From: Oxytricha trifallax
Taxonomy: Eukaryota; Ciliophora; Spirotrichea; Sporadotrichida; Oxytrichidae
Direction: 5' to 3'
DNA: 64,000 nucleotides
Assembly: GCA_000711775.1 (NCBI GenBank)
Contig: ARYC01000132.1
Location: 142,419 to 206,418 of the forward strand
Shown one piece after another: positions 10,546 to 23,987 of the stretch. Under the pieces are notes generated by a model. The model saw only the letters and a program-made list of their open reading frames with translations, was not told where the DNA came from and made no database searches. The translations under genes and the position numbers were made by a program. The first letter of the stretch is position 1. Every line of letters starts with the position of its first letter.

Positions 10546-13169
10546 TCACTATACTGTGTCCTCAAACTCAATTCCATATTAACTGGTTAGTTCTTTCTTT
10601 AAATCCTGCAGCTTCTTCAATTCATCCAAAAAGTTCTCAGTCTTATTCAATTATTGCTTGACTTTTTCTAGGCTATTCTTTGCTTAATCAGCTGTCTAAA
10701 CAAGACAATAATGTATTCCAGAGTTTTTCTAGACTTTACTCTTTTCTGCAATTAGATAGTCTTTACTTTCATAATTAGACTACTAATTATCATTATTATA
10801 TATGCTTAGCATCTTTTAGAGATATCTGTAAGTGCTTCGTTTCTTCACTTGCACTATTTTATCCTGGCTTAAATACTATTCTTGACTATTCCTTTCTTAA
10901 AACTAATTGTTTTAACTGAGGTTTGAGAAAGGATAGAAATTAGGCTGTCTTTAGTTCTATTAATCCTACTAACTTTAAAAATTTGATTCTTGTGACTATT
11001 TTGCATTTTTAAGCAAATGTTACTCTTGCTATAATTTCCTGGTCATTGAGATTATGTCCTGAGCTTCTTAATACTTCAATGAATTCATCTCTTGTTAGTT
11101 TTTATCAATAATGAGATTATTATTATAATCCTTCTCATCACTCTATAGTTATTCCAATGTGTACTCTTACAACGTGCTATTATTGTTTTGATTTTTTAAT
11201 AGCTCTTACTGTTTCTTTTAGAGCAATTTTTATAGTTCCCTATCTTGAGATTCTTGGTCTTTTGTTATTTTTTATATGTATTTCTAGTACCAATTTTTGT
11301 CTTTTAAGATATCTCGCATATCATCCTCTTCCTAGCGAAGTCTAGTTTCTAATTCGTTAATCATTTTTTATTATTGCTATGGTTACTATTGATTTTTAAT
11401 AGCTGCTTATTTCTTCTGTCTGTCTAATTATTTAGGCTTAATAATCGGAAAAAGCAATTAATGAGCAAATTTTTAATATTTAAAGCTTGATAATTTGGTT
11501 GATATCAATTTCTCTGTCACTCTCTAAACTCAATTCACCCTCTTGTAGCCTCCTATAGATCTATCTCTCCAACATTTTTCTTTGTTTAATTTTATCTTTC
11601 TCAGCTTGAATGCTGCTTTTTCTTCTCCTCCCTCTTCCACGCTTTTTTGGGATAATATTTCCATCATCGTCCAGTTTTTCCCCTATAAACTCCTCTAGGA
11701 TTTTCTTAATTATACTATGCTTATCTTTGTATTTTCTAATCAGCTATGTATTGGGTTGAGAAAATTGAGATTACTATGTCAAAATATTGCCTAGATTTGG
11801 CTTTGTATTTCTTTCCTCAATTATTACTTCATTACCATCCTATTCTTTAGTAGCTTTTAAGTTACTTAGATCCTCCCTTTAAATTTATGAGGATTAGTTA
11901 TTAATAGACTTCTACTCTATGTTAAATAAATTTTCTTGTTATTTTTGAGAATCAGTGCGAATCTTTGAGTTGCCGTAGTCACTTTTAAATTTAGAACTGT
12001 CTTCACCTGTTCCTAATTACTGCATAAGCAATTTTCGCTATTCTTTCTTCGCTCTTAATTCGTTTTTTCTTTTTTCCAAATAAAATTATCTCTCAAACAT
12101 CTTTTCGTATTATTAAATTTTCTTGTAGTCCCTGTCGTGAACTGATAATTGCGAGGATTATATAAAAGTAAAAACTAATAAAACATATCTCATTAATTAT
12201 ACGAAAATTCTCTAATAATATTACATAGAAGCAATACTAATTAGAGCTATGATTAGTTTTATGAAAAGATGACTTAGTTCCTAAAGTTTTATGCATACTT
12301 TGACTGCTTTTCCTAATTGATTTCAGTTCCCGTAGCTTTAATTTTGATTGAATTGTCTTCGACTTTTTGTCCTCCATTTATACCAGAAATTATATTTTAT
12401 AAATGTAACATAATTGGCTACTACTAGCTTATTATAAATTTTCAATATCTCTCTATCTTCCCAGATATAGATTATAAATTACTCTATTAGAATTTGCATT
12501 ATTAAGTAGAATTTATTCCCTTAAAAATTGCTGTTAGCTCTGTCCAGTCACAAGTTGCTATTAAGATTAAATTGCATTCATGGGCAGAATCTCATGACTC
12601 ATGAATGAATTGTTCATATTTGTAGCATTATGATGAGTGTTGTGACTGTATTAGGTTTATTTCTAGACTTAATCGTTCGTCAGTAGACTTCTTATGAAAC
12701 TCTACTCATCAAAGTGCATCATTGACATGTAATTATTCTGATTCTTTGTGTAATTTTAATTTGTGGCTAAGTCCACGGATCGATCTAAACTAGCTGGAAC
12801 ATTGCCCTTGCGTTTTTAAGCTTGTCTTACTGAATAGCGCACACCCCCTTAAACAGCAAATGGTGGAGGCCTCTTAGAATTCTCTATTTTAGTAGCTTCA
12901 AAAGTTTACAAATCTGTGAAGGGAGGTTTCTGATTCTTCTTTGATTTTTAGTTCTTTACTGATTCATCTCTTACTTTAATTGGATTTCTCCCTTAATCTC
13001 GATCGCTGTTCTCCAAAAGTAAATTCTCTTTGATATGAAAATCTGAGGATTTTGGACTTATTTGAATGTCTACTCCGTCTTAATCATCTATGTTGGTTTG
13101 ATCGTCATTCGAAGTTACTTCATCTAATTTTGGACTGTCGATGAAGTTTTAAGCATTTTAAGGCATCAT
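10546..13169 (-). CDS. Large coiled-coil protein, function unknown
   Basis: It begins MMPQNAQNFIDSPKLDE. The N-terminal half is Asn/Ser/Asp-rich and low in order. The middle has a basic run RGRGRRRKSS (about 11640) followed by a long charged helix (AEKDKIKQRKMLERQIYRRLQ). The C-terminal half is heptad-like and ends LKKLQDLKKELTSQYGIEFE before TGA. About 870 codons before removing introns; short AT-rich stretches (for example 12150-12260) may be introns or IESs. I recognise no catalytic domain. Cytoskeletal or basal-body roles are common for such ciliate proteins, but nothing here proves it. Confidence 0.6.
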
Positions 13170-13536
13170 ATTTAGAGAATTTAATTCATTTTTGTTTTAT
13201 TAAAACTCTTTCATTCAAATTATAACGAGATGAAATTAAGTAAGACTATTTATAGATAAAAAAATTTATAAAAATTATAATAAGATAGCTTTATGGTTAA
13301 TGCTACATTTTTAAGTTAATTTTCAGATTAGATATTATTATATTTTACAATATTAAGTTGAGTGATATTTCTATTTTCTAAATAATATATTAACAATACT
13401 TTTTTAATTAATTATTTTACATTCTTGATTCTAGTCTCATTAAAATATAGGGCTTTACATACTGATACTGTCTGAAATTATAATTAGATTCAAGTTTTTT
13501 TAATATAAATTTTGAATTAATATTAAAAAAAACTTC
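13170..13536. other. AT-rich intergenic spacer
   Basis: This 367 bp spacer lies between the 3' end of the kinase gene and the 5' end of the coiled-coil gene (both minus). I see no ORF or repeat in it. Confidence 0.6.
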
Positions 13537-15300
13537 TCATAATTGTAATCGGTGTCCACCAACTGACATACGCTTTTGATTAGTATTATTCCCACTTCTT
13601 ATGTCATTCATCAATGATGAATCTCTACTTCCATGAAGAGATTTTGGGTACAAAGTTTGAGCACTTTAATAATAATTCGAGGCCTATATTTTACCCTCTT
13701 TTTCCATTTTCTTCAATAAGAGATAGTAGCAAGTTGTAGCATGATTATGCTTATTAGCATCCAAGCATCTAATAGCATATTCTCTTTGGAAGCCTTTAAT
13801 CTCTAACATCTATAGAATGTCCTCTTCGTTTGGGATTGTATTATACCCTACTATCAATCCTTTGTTCATATATTTGAATTAAATAATAAACTACACTTGA
13901 AATATAAAACTTGGTTTACAAACAGGCTGAAACTTTTAGAACCAGGGATGAGCTCTTATGTCAGGGATTTTTAATCTTTTTTCAGGATCTGTATTCAAGA
14001 TTTTTTTCATTAAATCAGCTGCATCTTTGCTTACAAAACTAGGAATCTTAAACTCTCCACTTAGGATTTTCTTGTACAATTTCGAAGTGTCTGGGTCTTC
14101 AAAAGGTAAGAAGCCACATATTAATGCAAACATGATTACACCGCAACTCCAGATGTCCACATTTGCTCCAAGATATTTCTTTCCAGCAATCATTTCAGGA
14201 GCTGCATAGCAAGGACTTCCACAAGCTGTTTTTAAAAGCTCTCCAAAACCATAGGTGTTGGAGAGACCAAAATCAACGATTTTAATGTTTTTATTGTGAT
14301 CTAACAGTAAGTTTTCTGGCTTTAAGTCTCTGTGCACGATATTAAGCTAATGTATATAATCCACACCCGCTATAATCTACTAGAAATACTTGCAAGCTTC
14401 CTCTTCCTTAAGTTTTGTGTTTGCTACTATATAATCGAAAAGTTCACCTCCACTGGCATACTCCATAATTAAATAGAGCTGTTTAGGAGTTTCTATAATT
14501 TCATAAAGTTGAATGATATTGGGATGTCTGATTAACTTAAGAATGTGTATTTCTCTTGCTACTCTCTCAACATCTGATACATCTGTTATTCTATCTTTCT
14601 CTAAGATTTTTATTGCGACTTTTTCACCTGTTATATGATGAGTGCCTAATTTGACTTTTCCAAATGTTCCTTCTCCAATTGATTTCTCTGTAATTGATTT
14701 ATGAAAACTTAAGGAAATACTTACCAATTGAGTAATGACCAATAGTTTTCCTTGTCCTCTTAATGGCTTATGAGTCATTTTTCAAAGTTCCAGCTATATC
14801 AAGAGCAGATCCTGCAGTATGATTATTTGTCTCGGTAGGTGTAGTGTCGTCTCTATGTTCAATTGTTTTCGTGTTCATGATACTTGAATCGTCGTAGTGA
14901 TATGCTGCAGCTGGCCCACTCTCTACCATACTGTCGTTCATTCGATTTACATTTTCCTCTGTGTCTACTCTGTCATCTATTGATATATCCCTATTATCAA
15001 ATTATCTTTAACATCTGGAAATATCACAAAAAACGTAAATACTATGCACTGAATTTATAACCTACATTTTATAGTGTTGTTAAGAATTTTATTTCTATCC
15101 TTTATTCTGTGACACGCTTTATTTAGATTCTCTCTTTTACTTAGTTTTATAATCATCGATGTTTATAGTTGAGGTATCGAATACATTGTTTATATGTGTC
15201 TTGTTCACTAAATTGCCGCCATAGTCTCTAGATGAAAATATTAAAATCTATGAATAAAAGTATGTTAATATTACTCATCAATTGAAAAATTCAACGCCAT
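13537..15300 (-). CDS. SNF1/AMPK-like Ser/Thr protein kinase with UBA-like domain
   Basis: The kinase domain begins TIGHYSIEKSIGEGTFGKVK, typical of the SNF1/AMPK/MARK group. Further motifs are VAIKIL (ATP-binding Lys), HRDLKPENLL, DFGLSN, the activation loop TACGSPCYAAPE with the T-loop Thr, and WSCGVIMF. After HPWF come a short linker and a UBA-like helix bundle (EEDILQMLEIKGFQREYAIRCLDAN). The N-terminal 100 residues are Asp/Thr/Asn-rich. Introns: about 14683-14726 (GTAAGTATTTCC...ATTACAG), one around 15015-15060, and one just after the first nine codons. The start MALNFSIDE is supported by the splice. Such kinases regulate energy stress or polarity; there is no evidence for which role applies here. 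Confidence 0.9.
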
Positions 15301-15720
15301 TCTATTATAATATCATTGAAATGCAATTAATATTGGATAATTTATTCAATTTACTTAAGAATAAGAATGATATATCATTTTATAAATCAAAGTGAAAATA
15401 AGAAATTTATTATATGACAAAAATGTAAACTCCTAGAAGGATTTTACAAAAAATAAAAAGAGACAAATTAAATTAGATTAAATTTGAAAAACTTTATGAA
15501 TAATATTCAATAATTAATTTTATTTAACTTTGAAAATTGATTAAATATCATTAAATTTTATAATATATTAATTTTCCCAAAATCAAAGATTCTCAAAAAA
15601 TATTATTGTTATTTTTATCAATTTTTTATTAATTTTTTGTAAATCCTTCTTTTTATATTTCGGTATATATTAATGGAAAAATTTACAATGTAAATTAAAA
15701 TTTATATATCCTTAATATTA
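15301..15720. other. AT-rich intergenic spacer
   Basis: About 85% A+T by eye. It separates two minus-strand genes and has no convincing coding stretch. Confidence 0.6.
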
Positions 15721-18700
15721 TCACTATATTTTCTTATATTTCCTCTATCTTAAATTCGATGAAGCAGCCTGTTGTGGCTATCCTTAAACAGTTTTATTAT
15801 GATTAATTGAATTTTATTTGTCAGGATCAACGTTTGCGGTAGTCACTGAGCTCATTATTTTGTCTTAATCATTTACGAAAATTTGATTTATATTGAAGTT
15901 GTTGTAATTATTGATGTTTCCAATCTGAGGAGCTTGCATTATAGTTATAGGTTATTATTGTTATGAGTTTTGGGGAATGAGTTGTTTTGATTCGTTTAAT
16001 TAGGGTTTAGGTTTTAAGTTAGTTATAAGAGGAGGAGTGGTGTCAGTTTTTAGAGCTTGGAATTTTTCTAAAGATCCACTTCCATCTTACAGTTATGTCA
16101 GATGGCTGTGACTGGTTAAGGGGTTTTGTACAAGATGCTGCTATTATTAGTGCATAACCTAGGGGATGTTATTGATCGAACCACCTACAGAAGTGTAAGG
16201 TATCTAACTGCTCTCTTAATCTTATAAGTACAGATTCATGGTTCTATTTTAAGAGCTGCTCACTTGCCTCTTCGCATATCTTACATATGTTTAAGAACGC
16301 TTAGTCGGATTTATAATTTAATTACCCATACTTTAATCCTAAACATAAGCTTGCTGAGTAGCTCTTCTGTAATTTTATGAATTTTGAGTATTTTAAGCCC
16401 TAGATGACGATTATGAATTAATCTGACCTTTTCTATAAACATCCTTTGCCATTTAAACTGATGTTATTGGTGCTGGCTTACCCATTCTGATATTTTTACT
16501 GTTTCTTATGTTAAGATTGGATTGATTCAAGTTTGTACTTTGAGGTAAGTAGCTATTGTTCAATATAAAACTATTATCTTCATGGTTTAAAAATTGACTG
16601 ATATTAGGGTTAATTATTTGGAAAGTTTAATTCACATCATTTCCATGTGTTGGCTTTTAATGTGAAGATGAAATCTCTTTTAACTTTACCAGATTCTTTT
16701 GCAATTTTAAGTTGTTTGCTGCAGTATGAATTATATTTGAGCTATAGCCTGATTAAGTGGAGATCTATGGATGCTGATTTTGTGCTACTGGTATCAAAGA
16801 ATTGTAGCTTTAATTGTCATTTAAGAGTATGTTGCTCATGTTTTGCTGGTTTTAATAAGCTTGAGAAGCATGATTGTTGCTGCTGGGATATTAATAGTAA
16901 AATTCAGCTGAATATTGATTTGAAATAGTATTAGTGCTGGTCACTGTTCTTCTTGAATCTTCTATTGGCTCACTTTAGTAAATGCCCATGCCAGGTATTA
17001 AGCCCGCATTATTAGTCAAATCAAAATAAATAGAATTATTAAATTGAAAACCTGAAGTAATTTTAATTAGTCTATTAGTGAATTGTTTAAAGAATCTTTC
17101 AAATGCTTTAAACTATGCAATATAATATGTCATTTGATTGGCTTATGCTGCTCCGGTGTTAATTTTATGCTCTCTATTAGACTTTGAAATAGATATGCCT
17201 CTCTGTTTTTTCATCATTTGATTATTTGACACATTTTGATTGCTATAGTTCAAGGAATTATTGATTATAAGAGTCTATTGATTTGACATATTGCTGACAG
17301 CGTTGCTTGGGCTTTTTTGTCTTAGAAATTTATTCAATTGAGGTTGGTAGTTTTAACCTGATGACTTTTGATTTTTTTTAGAACTTAAGAGAGTGCCTCT
17401 GCTGTTAGTTTAAATAGCACCTGACACTGATATGTTGTTTATTAAAATTAATGGAATCTTAAATGTTTTAAATATTGCTTAAAGAGATGTTTTTAATAAA
17501 GTTGTTAATACTGGAACCCACATGGTTTTTACTTGAGGATTCTCCTCTCCTTGGAATTATTTAATCTCTCCTAAACTTTTTATTGACTTAGGGAGATTTG
17601 GCAATTTATTGATTACTAGAAATATGATAAGTCCCTGTAGTGCTGTTGACTCCTCCATACAAAGATATTCTCATTTTCTAATTAGAGTTGTAGTTTTATT
17701 AAGTATTTCCACCTCCTTGTGAACTTGCAGTCTAAAAATTATTTGTCATCAGAACTCTATTAGAATAAATAAATTCATTTATTATCAAATTTTGATCCAT
17801 GTGTTGAAAAGTAGAAAATTGCGTTTTTAGTTTTTTAGTTCAGTAATTTGCTTAATTATTCTAATTAAAACCCTTTATATAGGCATTCTGCTATTACTGT
17901 GTGCTCACTTGATTTGAACTGCTTTAATTGGGTAACTTAAAAATTGTTCTCATGCTTGTAAGTAATTTACATAGCTCTTTGTCAATGGTATCTCTAACTC
18001 TCTCATTAACAGACAAGTTAAGCAGCTATTCAAAAGAATGACTCTTCTTTGCAATTGTTTAGAGTGTTGTTTTTTAGAGTACTTGTTTTAATAAATGATT
18101 AGGATGCTTTTACTTATGAGCTAGAGAACACAACAAACATAGAGAGAGCTAAACAGATTGACTCGATGGGCTAGGTGACAAACACTCTTAACACTAATGT
18201 GAAATGACTGTTAAGATACCAGCCTCAAGGAGCTCCTTCTTCATTTAAGATTGAAGTTTAGGGATCTATATTTATTAGGAGCTCAAGTAGTTCATACTCA
18301 AAGCATCTGGTGCTAAAACAAAGTCAACGCAGCAGCTTTCACAAAGTAATGGAAAATTAAGCTGGTTATCTTTCAATCCTTAAAACTAATCTTAGAGAGA
18401 TTTCATTTAATAGATATTCTCATTCGGCATAAACTCTTGGAAAGGATTTCTCAAAGCTTACTTCTATATTTCTCCACCATTTTTGCTATTCTAAATATAG
18501 TCTTCTGGAGGAACAAGCATGGAATATAAATCTGTCTCTAACTAATCATCCATTTAAATGCCATTTTTCATTAGCATTCTCTATTCTTGCTTTTGTTATT
18601 TTGCTTTCTATCTCTTCTTCTTCTTTCTCTTGTTCTTTTTATTTGATGAATCTTACAGAATATCATTGTTCTTATCAAATAATTGTCTCTATAAGCTGTC

Positions 18701-21700
18701 ATTGCCTTTTAGCTAACCTATGTTTTTAGAGATTGATCCACTTGCCAATAGTTGCTGCTACTGTTACTATTATTGTTGCAATTTGAAATTGCTCTATTTC
18801 AGCTGTTAAATTTGTTATCGAATCTGCTCCTCTACATTAAAGTCTCTAATCTTATTAGGACTGAGGTCTTTCGAGTTTGAGGATTAGTTTAGCGTCTAAA
18901 TTTTATTAAAATTATTGTGCATTGGAGATTTTTGGTGATCAGGGCAAACTGCCTTTTCAGGTTCACGTTCATCCAATCCTTCTTCATCTTCTTGCAATAG
19001 ATTTAAATCGTTATCAACAGTAAATGGCTTTTAATTAAAGTCTTTTCGTGAAACTACTAAGTTAGCGTTATTTCCAGGACCGAAATGATGCTTTATTAGC
19101 TTTTAATCTCAAATTTTAAGAGGAAATCAAATAAATATGTACCCACAAATTAATGTGAATACTTCTTAGAAAGCATACCAAGTCCATTTAATTACTATTG
19201 ATTGTTTTAAGGCTATTTGGCACAGTTTTTGCATGAAAGATGACTATGAGTAGGTAAAAGTTAATAAGCAAGATTATCAACCCCTTAACTATGAGCACAG
19301 CCTGCAGTATGATTAATATGATGGTGATGATGATGGTGATGTCCATGTTAATTTAGGTGATTGACTACACTATTGCCTTATAAACCAGCACTATGATTGT
19401 GTTACTTGAAAAATGGCTTATTCTACACTCTATTCTATAGTAATTGATTTTTATTGTTCTAGAGTATCTGCCTAAATTTATGTGGAGTCTCATCACTCGA
19501 CTTTTTCAATTATTACGCGCTGCTATTGCCAACATCCTTATTAGAGTTGTTTAGAATGTCTTAATTGAATTATTAAAGTGTCGAATTTCTTAAAGCTTTT
19601 ATTGTACTTTTGCTGATTGATTTTAGGTCCTGTGGTTTAAGATTTGAGAACTTATCTTTGATTTAATTGAACATATCCAAATTAGTGTCTTAGAGAGTTT
19701 TCTTGAATTATGTGGATTTATCAGAGCTTTACTTTTCATTTACTGGGGAGTTCATTAAGCTATAAAAAATTCTTATTATTTAAAATATTTAAAGAGTAAT
19801 AACTCATTATATCAACTAAAATGTCCTCTTCATCCTCAAGTTAAAGACTATCGACATCCTCCTCGCATATTTTACAGAGCTCTTTCAAGTAATATTTAGC
19901 TTTCCCCTTGCTCAACTGATCAATTTGAATGAACTTGCTGATCTATTACACGATAGACAACTAGTTTTCCTTGCTCTTTTTCTCTCTGATTAATTCAATC
20001 AACTCAACATTAATTGGAATCGACCTTATTATAAGATCATTAGGAATCTCGTTTATTTCATAGTAAGCTAACTGCTGACCGAGTTCTGGTGATAAATTAA
20101 CGAGACCTTGCTCATCTTTTAACTTGACAAAGTTATCATTGCAAATTATGTAGCCGTCACTGCTTAACTTGAAAATGTGGATGCTGTTGCAGATTGGGCA
20201 TTGAATTTGCTTGGTTATAATCTTGTCATCAAGACCTTCTTCTATTTTAATCAGTGGCAAGATTGAATCTTTTATGCATTCATTCTAAGTAATTACAGAT
20301 TTGAAAAATTAAAAATTTACTTTTGTTTCAATGATTAAAAAAAATTAAAAAAAAGCTTTTAGTTAAATCCAAAAATATAAAAATTATTGGTTACATAATA
20401 GAAAATTATTGTTCTATTGAAGACTTAATAATTAAAACACAATATTATTTTTTATTTTGCAAGTTTTTATATTTTCTATCACTTATTTTAGAAAATAAAT
20501 TTAATTAAATATATTTTATAGATTAGTCACACAAGCAATCTCCACAGAATAGAACTCTCGGTAAATTAGTAGTTTCCTCGAATTTAGAAGAGCAAATCGC
20601 ACAATGATACAAATCACCATGAATGTAGTTGACTAAATGTAATAGATTAGTTTGTTGATCCTTGAAATGCTCATCATCTTTAAGATGGTATTGGTTATCA
20701 ATTTAAAGCTAGTTATTTGAATTAAAAACTTAGAGCATTTCTTAATGTTCTTTCAAGGCATTTTCATAGGCCTATTAAGTCTCTGGATCATCCTCTGATT
20801 TTTAATCTTCAATTTTAATTGATTTTGATTCATTCTAGTTGATTTTAACTGATTTCTCGTCCATATCAAGCATTCTAAGCACAGTCTCATCATTCCAGCA
20901 TGAATTCTCTATTAAGTTAAGAGTCTCACTCACAGCATGCTGCTCTTCAAACAACTTTCTCAGAGCACGGCGCTTTCTAGCATGATGATCATTAATAACG
21001 TAAATGTCATTTTCATCGTTGTAATTTCCCAGTCCATCTAAGTTTCTTGGATTGAATTCGAAGTCATAATCCCTTTGCATTCCTATCTTGAAATCTTAAA
21101 GCAACTGATGAGAATCTTAGTCATCATCATTTAACTACTCATCATCCGAACCCAAGTAAAGTTTCTCATTCTCAAATATTTCTAAGTCTTAATAGGTTCT
21201 TATATTCTCTTCTGTTTACTTGTCAAAGGGATTTCTAAATTTATACTTTTTCTCAATTTGATTTTGATGCTTTAACTCCTCCTTCTCAGTCAACTTGACT
21301 TCTTCATCCATGATATCTTCAATGCCCAAAAACTGATTGTTGTTCATTTGCTGCTCACTCCTAATCTAATTAATAATCTCTTGCATTTCTTTCTCTTGCT
21401 GGGCAACTTGCATCATCATTTCTGCAGCTGTTTAATTGTAAGGCTTTTGATTATCGTTGTATTCAATGTCTAAGGCAAAATCATCTACCAAGTGATTCAA
21501 GTTGTGGTCAGTATTCATAATGTTAAGATACTTCTTTTTATTCCTGTGATTGTTGCTACTGCCCATTCTTCTATCTGCCAAGTCAATAATGGGCTGGCTT
21601 TCATAGAGATCTGGGTAAAACAAATTTGCATCGAGGAAGGTTTTTGGCATGGCTGAGCTGTTTTTCTTCATCAGAATGTTCTCACTGAAGAGAAATGGGG

Positions 21701-22233
21701 ATGAAGAGTGGTTGAAGTCTGCAACTATGCGATCTAGCTCATTTATATTATCGTTGTCGTCGTAGTCGTTTCTGCCAAAGATATAGCAAAAATTGATACG
21801 TTAAGAAAGTCTTATAACATATGATCAATTTATATTATCGTCATCTTCATCTTGGTCTTCTTCAATTTGCAATTGGAATATATTCTTGTTAGCGTTTTAA
21901 GACTCATTAATATAAGTCTTTTCTTCATTCAGTAAACTCTAGTTCCTATTGAACAAATCGTAGTAGTCTAATGGTGTCTTATAATTAAATTATACCAGAA
22001 TCTTTTTAAATTAAACATCACTTTATAATATGACTGAGACTATCAAAGAACAATTGATCTTCCTCTATTTTAAGTTGCTCATTCTTGATTTTATAGCCTT
22101 GGCTACTATCCTGATCATAATTCTGTGAATTAGAATTTGATTCATCAGAGATTTATAGTTTGTCATTATACAATTGTTGTTTTTACTCTTCCTATTTAAT
22201 TTTATCCCTGAAGTCTCTTACTGACATTCCCAT
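15721..22233 (-). CDS. Large RING/B-box (TRIM-like) protein, Gln/Asn-rich, with three IESs
   Basis: It starts MGMSVRDFRDKIKQ. After an acidic N-terminal third, a RING appears near 20600-20190: HCAICSSKFEE, PRVLFCGDCLCDQC and, after an IES, IQCPICNSIH. The usual His of CGH is Asp here. A B-box-like Cys/His cluster follows about 18300-18100 (CQECLSPS..., CLLCSLAHKQKHPNH). The C-terminal 2 kb is Gln/Asn/Ser-rich, with a run of eight His near 19320. RING/B-box proteins are typically E3 ubiquitin ligases. Three IESs are listed separately. In-frame TGA at about 17850 and frame changes around 17400-17900 and 19740 require further introns, so the 3' half could be a second gene starting MNSPVNEK at 19755. 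Confidence 0.65.
20278..20524 (-). other. IES inside the RING coding region (pointer ATT)
   Basis: ATT at 20278-20280 and 20522-20524 bounds a 244 bp AT-rich segment. Removing it joins ...CLCDQ|CIKDSI in frame, splitting the Cys codon, and rebuilds the RING spacing CxxC. The segment has no GT...AG at those positions, so it is not a spliceosomal intron. Confidence 0.8.
21741..21841 (-). other. IES with 14 bp pointer ATTTATATTATCGT
   Basis: Exact direct repeats at 21741-21754 and 21828-21841. Deleting 87 bp joins DEDDDNIN|ELDRIV in frame; before removal the frame hits TGA just after NIN. Confidence 0.85.
21978..22023 (-). other. Probable short IES (pointer CTT)
   Basis: CTT at 21978-21980 and 22021-22023; deleting 43 bp joins SHIIK|TPLDYYDL and removes a TGA. 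The segment also begins with GTGATG on the coding strand, but splicing there would break the frame. Confidence 0.6.
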
Positions 22234-22252
22234 ATTGTTTTAAGAATTATGT

Positions 22253-22505
22253 AAAACCCCATTAGTTAATTAAGAATGAAGATTAGTAGATAAGAACAAT
22301 TAAATTAAAATATAATTATTATTGGAGTAAATTAATAATGTTTGGGCTAATTATTAAAACCATTGGCTCGATTAATTGTCTTTATAAAATAAACCAATCA
22401 GGGTGCGTAAATTTGTTTTTAGCCTAATTATATTTAATTTCAGCCAATCATAATTTAATTGTTCTTAACTCCTAATCTTCATTCTTAATTGACTAATGGG
22501 GTTTT
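22253..22505. mobile_element. 253 bp inverted-repeat element with A4C4 ends
   Basis: The ends read AAAACCCCATTAGT and its reverse complement. The arms (AATTAAGAATGAAGATTA and mirror, GAACAATTAAATTA and mirror) extend about 70 bp with mismatches. The ends resemble hypotrich telomere repeats as TBE ends do, but the rest is unlike the TBE ends seen here. No ORF of its own. Confidence 0.72.
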
Positions 22506-23332
22506 AGTAGATTACTAGTACTTTGGCCTCTCTTCTCATCATCATCAAGAGACATCTGATCTCTGACTCGTCTCTCAACACCTACTCTCCTCCCCTTGCT
22601 TATTTGTTTTCTTCTAAACCTAAGAGAAGTAGCTCCTGCTCCGGTGGCTTCTGCAATGCTCTTTTACAGAAGCATGCTGTTGTCATTTAGGTTAGTAAAG
22701 TGATCTTTTGTGGCATGAAGCAGTTCTAAGGAATCATCTAGAGACTGCTAGAATTGAACAGAACTTTAAACATATTATATATTATACTAACTCTAAATAA
22801 TGAGTGCTTCTTCATTAAGTGCAGAGTCTGTAGTGACTGTAGTTTCGTGCCTTAGAGTTGAATAAGATATCCCACCAATTTCATTACCCACTCCTCCGGG
22901 GTCCTTCATGATCAAATACTGCTTTTGAAAATTGTTTGTGCTAAGCTAATTAGCGGTACTCAATGTTGAACCAGCGATGGTCGCACTATTATTTACTTGG
23001 CTATCTTGTTAACCTTTATCTTATTCTTAACTCAAATTCTATTAATAATTTAAAATATTCATGCCCTATACTAGAAATTATTCATGCGTAGTTACTTTGT
23101 TAATTATGAATAACATAAATAAGACATATCAAATAAAACTCAAATCTTGATTATTCTTTTCACGAACAGCTTCTTTCATGGTATCTTCTGATGTTAATAT
23201 TTAACTCTTATCGTTTTGCTTGATGATATCAATTGCCATAGCAGGTTACTGTACTAAGGTTTTTTACTCTTACTTATTATGAGTAGCTTAGGCCTTATTT
23301 GCTTATTTGCGCTTTTGCTATTATTTTGACAT
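22448..23332 (-). CDS. Conserved-looking unknown protein, C-terminus inside the inverted-repeat element
   Basis: It starts MSKQQQKRKQANKAQ, a basic Gln-rich head, then EDTMKEAVREKNNQDLS. After removal of an IES it continues with STLRHETTVTTDSALNEE and SLDDSLELLHATKDHFTNLN, then a basic segment LRFRRKQISKGRRVGVERR. The last roughly 20 codons and the TGA fall in the neighbouring element, so the element supplied a new C-terminus or the true end was lost. I do not recognise the family. The helical segment LLHATKDHFTNLNDNS followed by a basic patch would suit a coiled-coil or membrane-trafficking protein, but this is a guess. Confidence 0.6.
23029..23145 (-). other. IES with 9 bp pointer AACTCAAAT
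   Basis: Exact repeats at 23029-23037 and 23137-23145; deleting 108 bp joins NNQDLS|QEQDKGQQDSQ in frame and removes a TGA. Confidence 0.82.
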
Positions 23333-23518
23333 TATGAGCACAAATTTATATTTATTTATATATTATAGAGCAATTATTGGCCTATAAATTGTTTATACAC
23401 AGATTATTATACTAAAACTCAAATTTTATATTTAACTTTAATATTTGTAAGAAGAAAATATTAAATATTCTATTACTAAGTAATAAATAATTGTGAAAAA
23501 AATACACAATATGCAAAA

Positions 23519-23901
23519 TCAGATATAATTGGACAATTTTGGGGATATATCTTTATTTTAAAAAAATTTTATCTACTCGTCATTAATAAGAATAGATGTA
23601 ATATCACAATAATATAGTGGGTGACAATGAACATTACAAAACTTATTACAATCAATTAATTGTTCTCCGAAATAAAGACAATATAACTAGTTGTTAAATT
23701 GAGTAGAAAACATGAAAATACTAATAAGTTATATTATTCATAATTTAATAGGATCAAAAAATTAAATTTGAAAAAGTTAATAAACATAAATAAAACCTTG
23801 AATAAGTAGAAAACTTATAATTATTTTGTTACACACTTTGTCTCTGATGTTTTTTACATCTGATGCATCGGGCTGCAGGTTTTTGATTTTTAACTCCACA
23901 T
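23519..23901 (-). CDS. Small Cys-rich ORF pieces, uncertain
   Basis: Two coding-like islands occur on the minus strand. The first starts MWSQKSKTCSPMHQMQ near 23901, or alternatively reads PAARCIRCKKHQRQ in another frame. The second, near 23720-23520, has IDCNKFCNVHCHPLYYCDI and ends at TGA. The Cys/His spacing looks zinc-binding, but the link between the islands needs an intron or IES that I cannot place. Confidence 0.3.
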
Positions 23902-23987
23902 TATATTATATTTCTCTATAAATCAAATCACCTCAATAAATAATATTTTACAAATAATAAGATTTATAAAATTAAAACTAAAACAAA

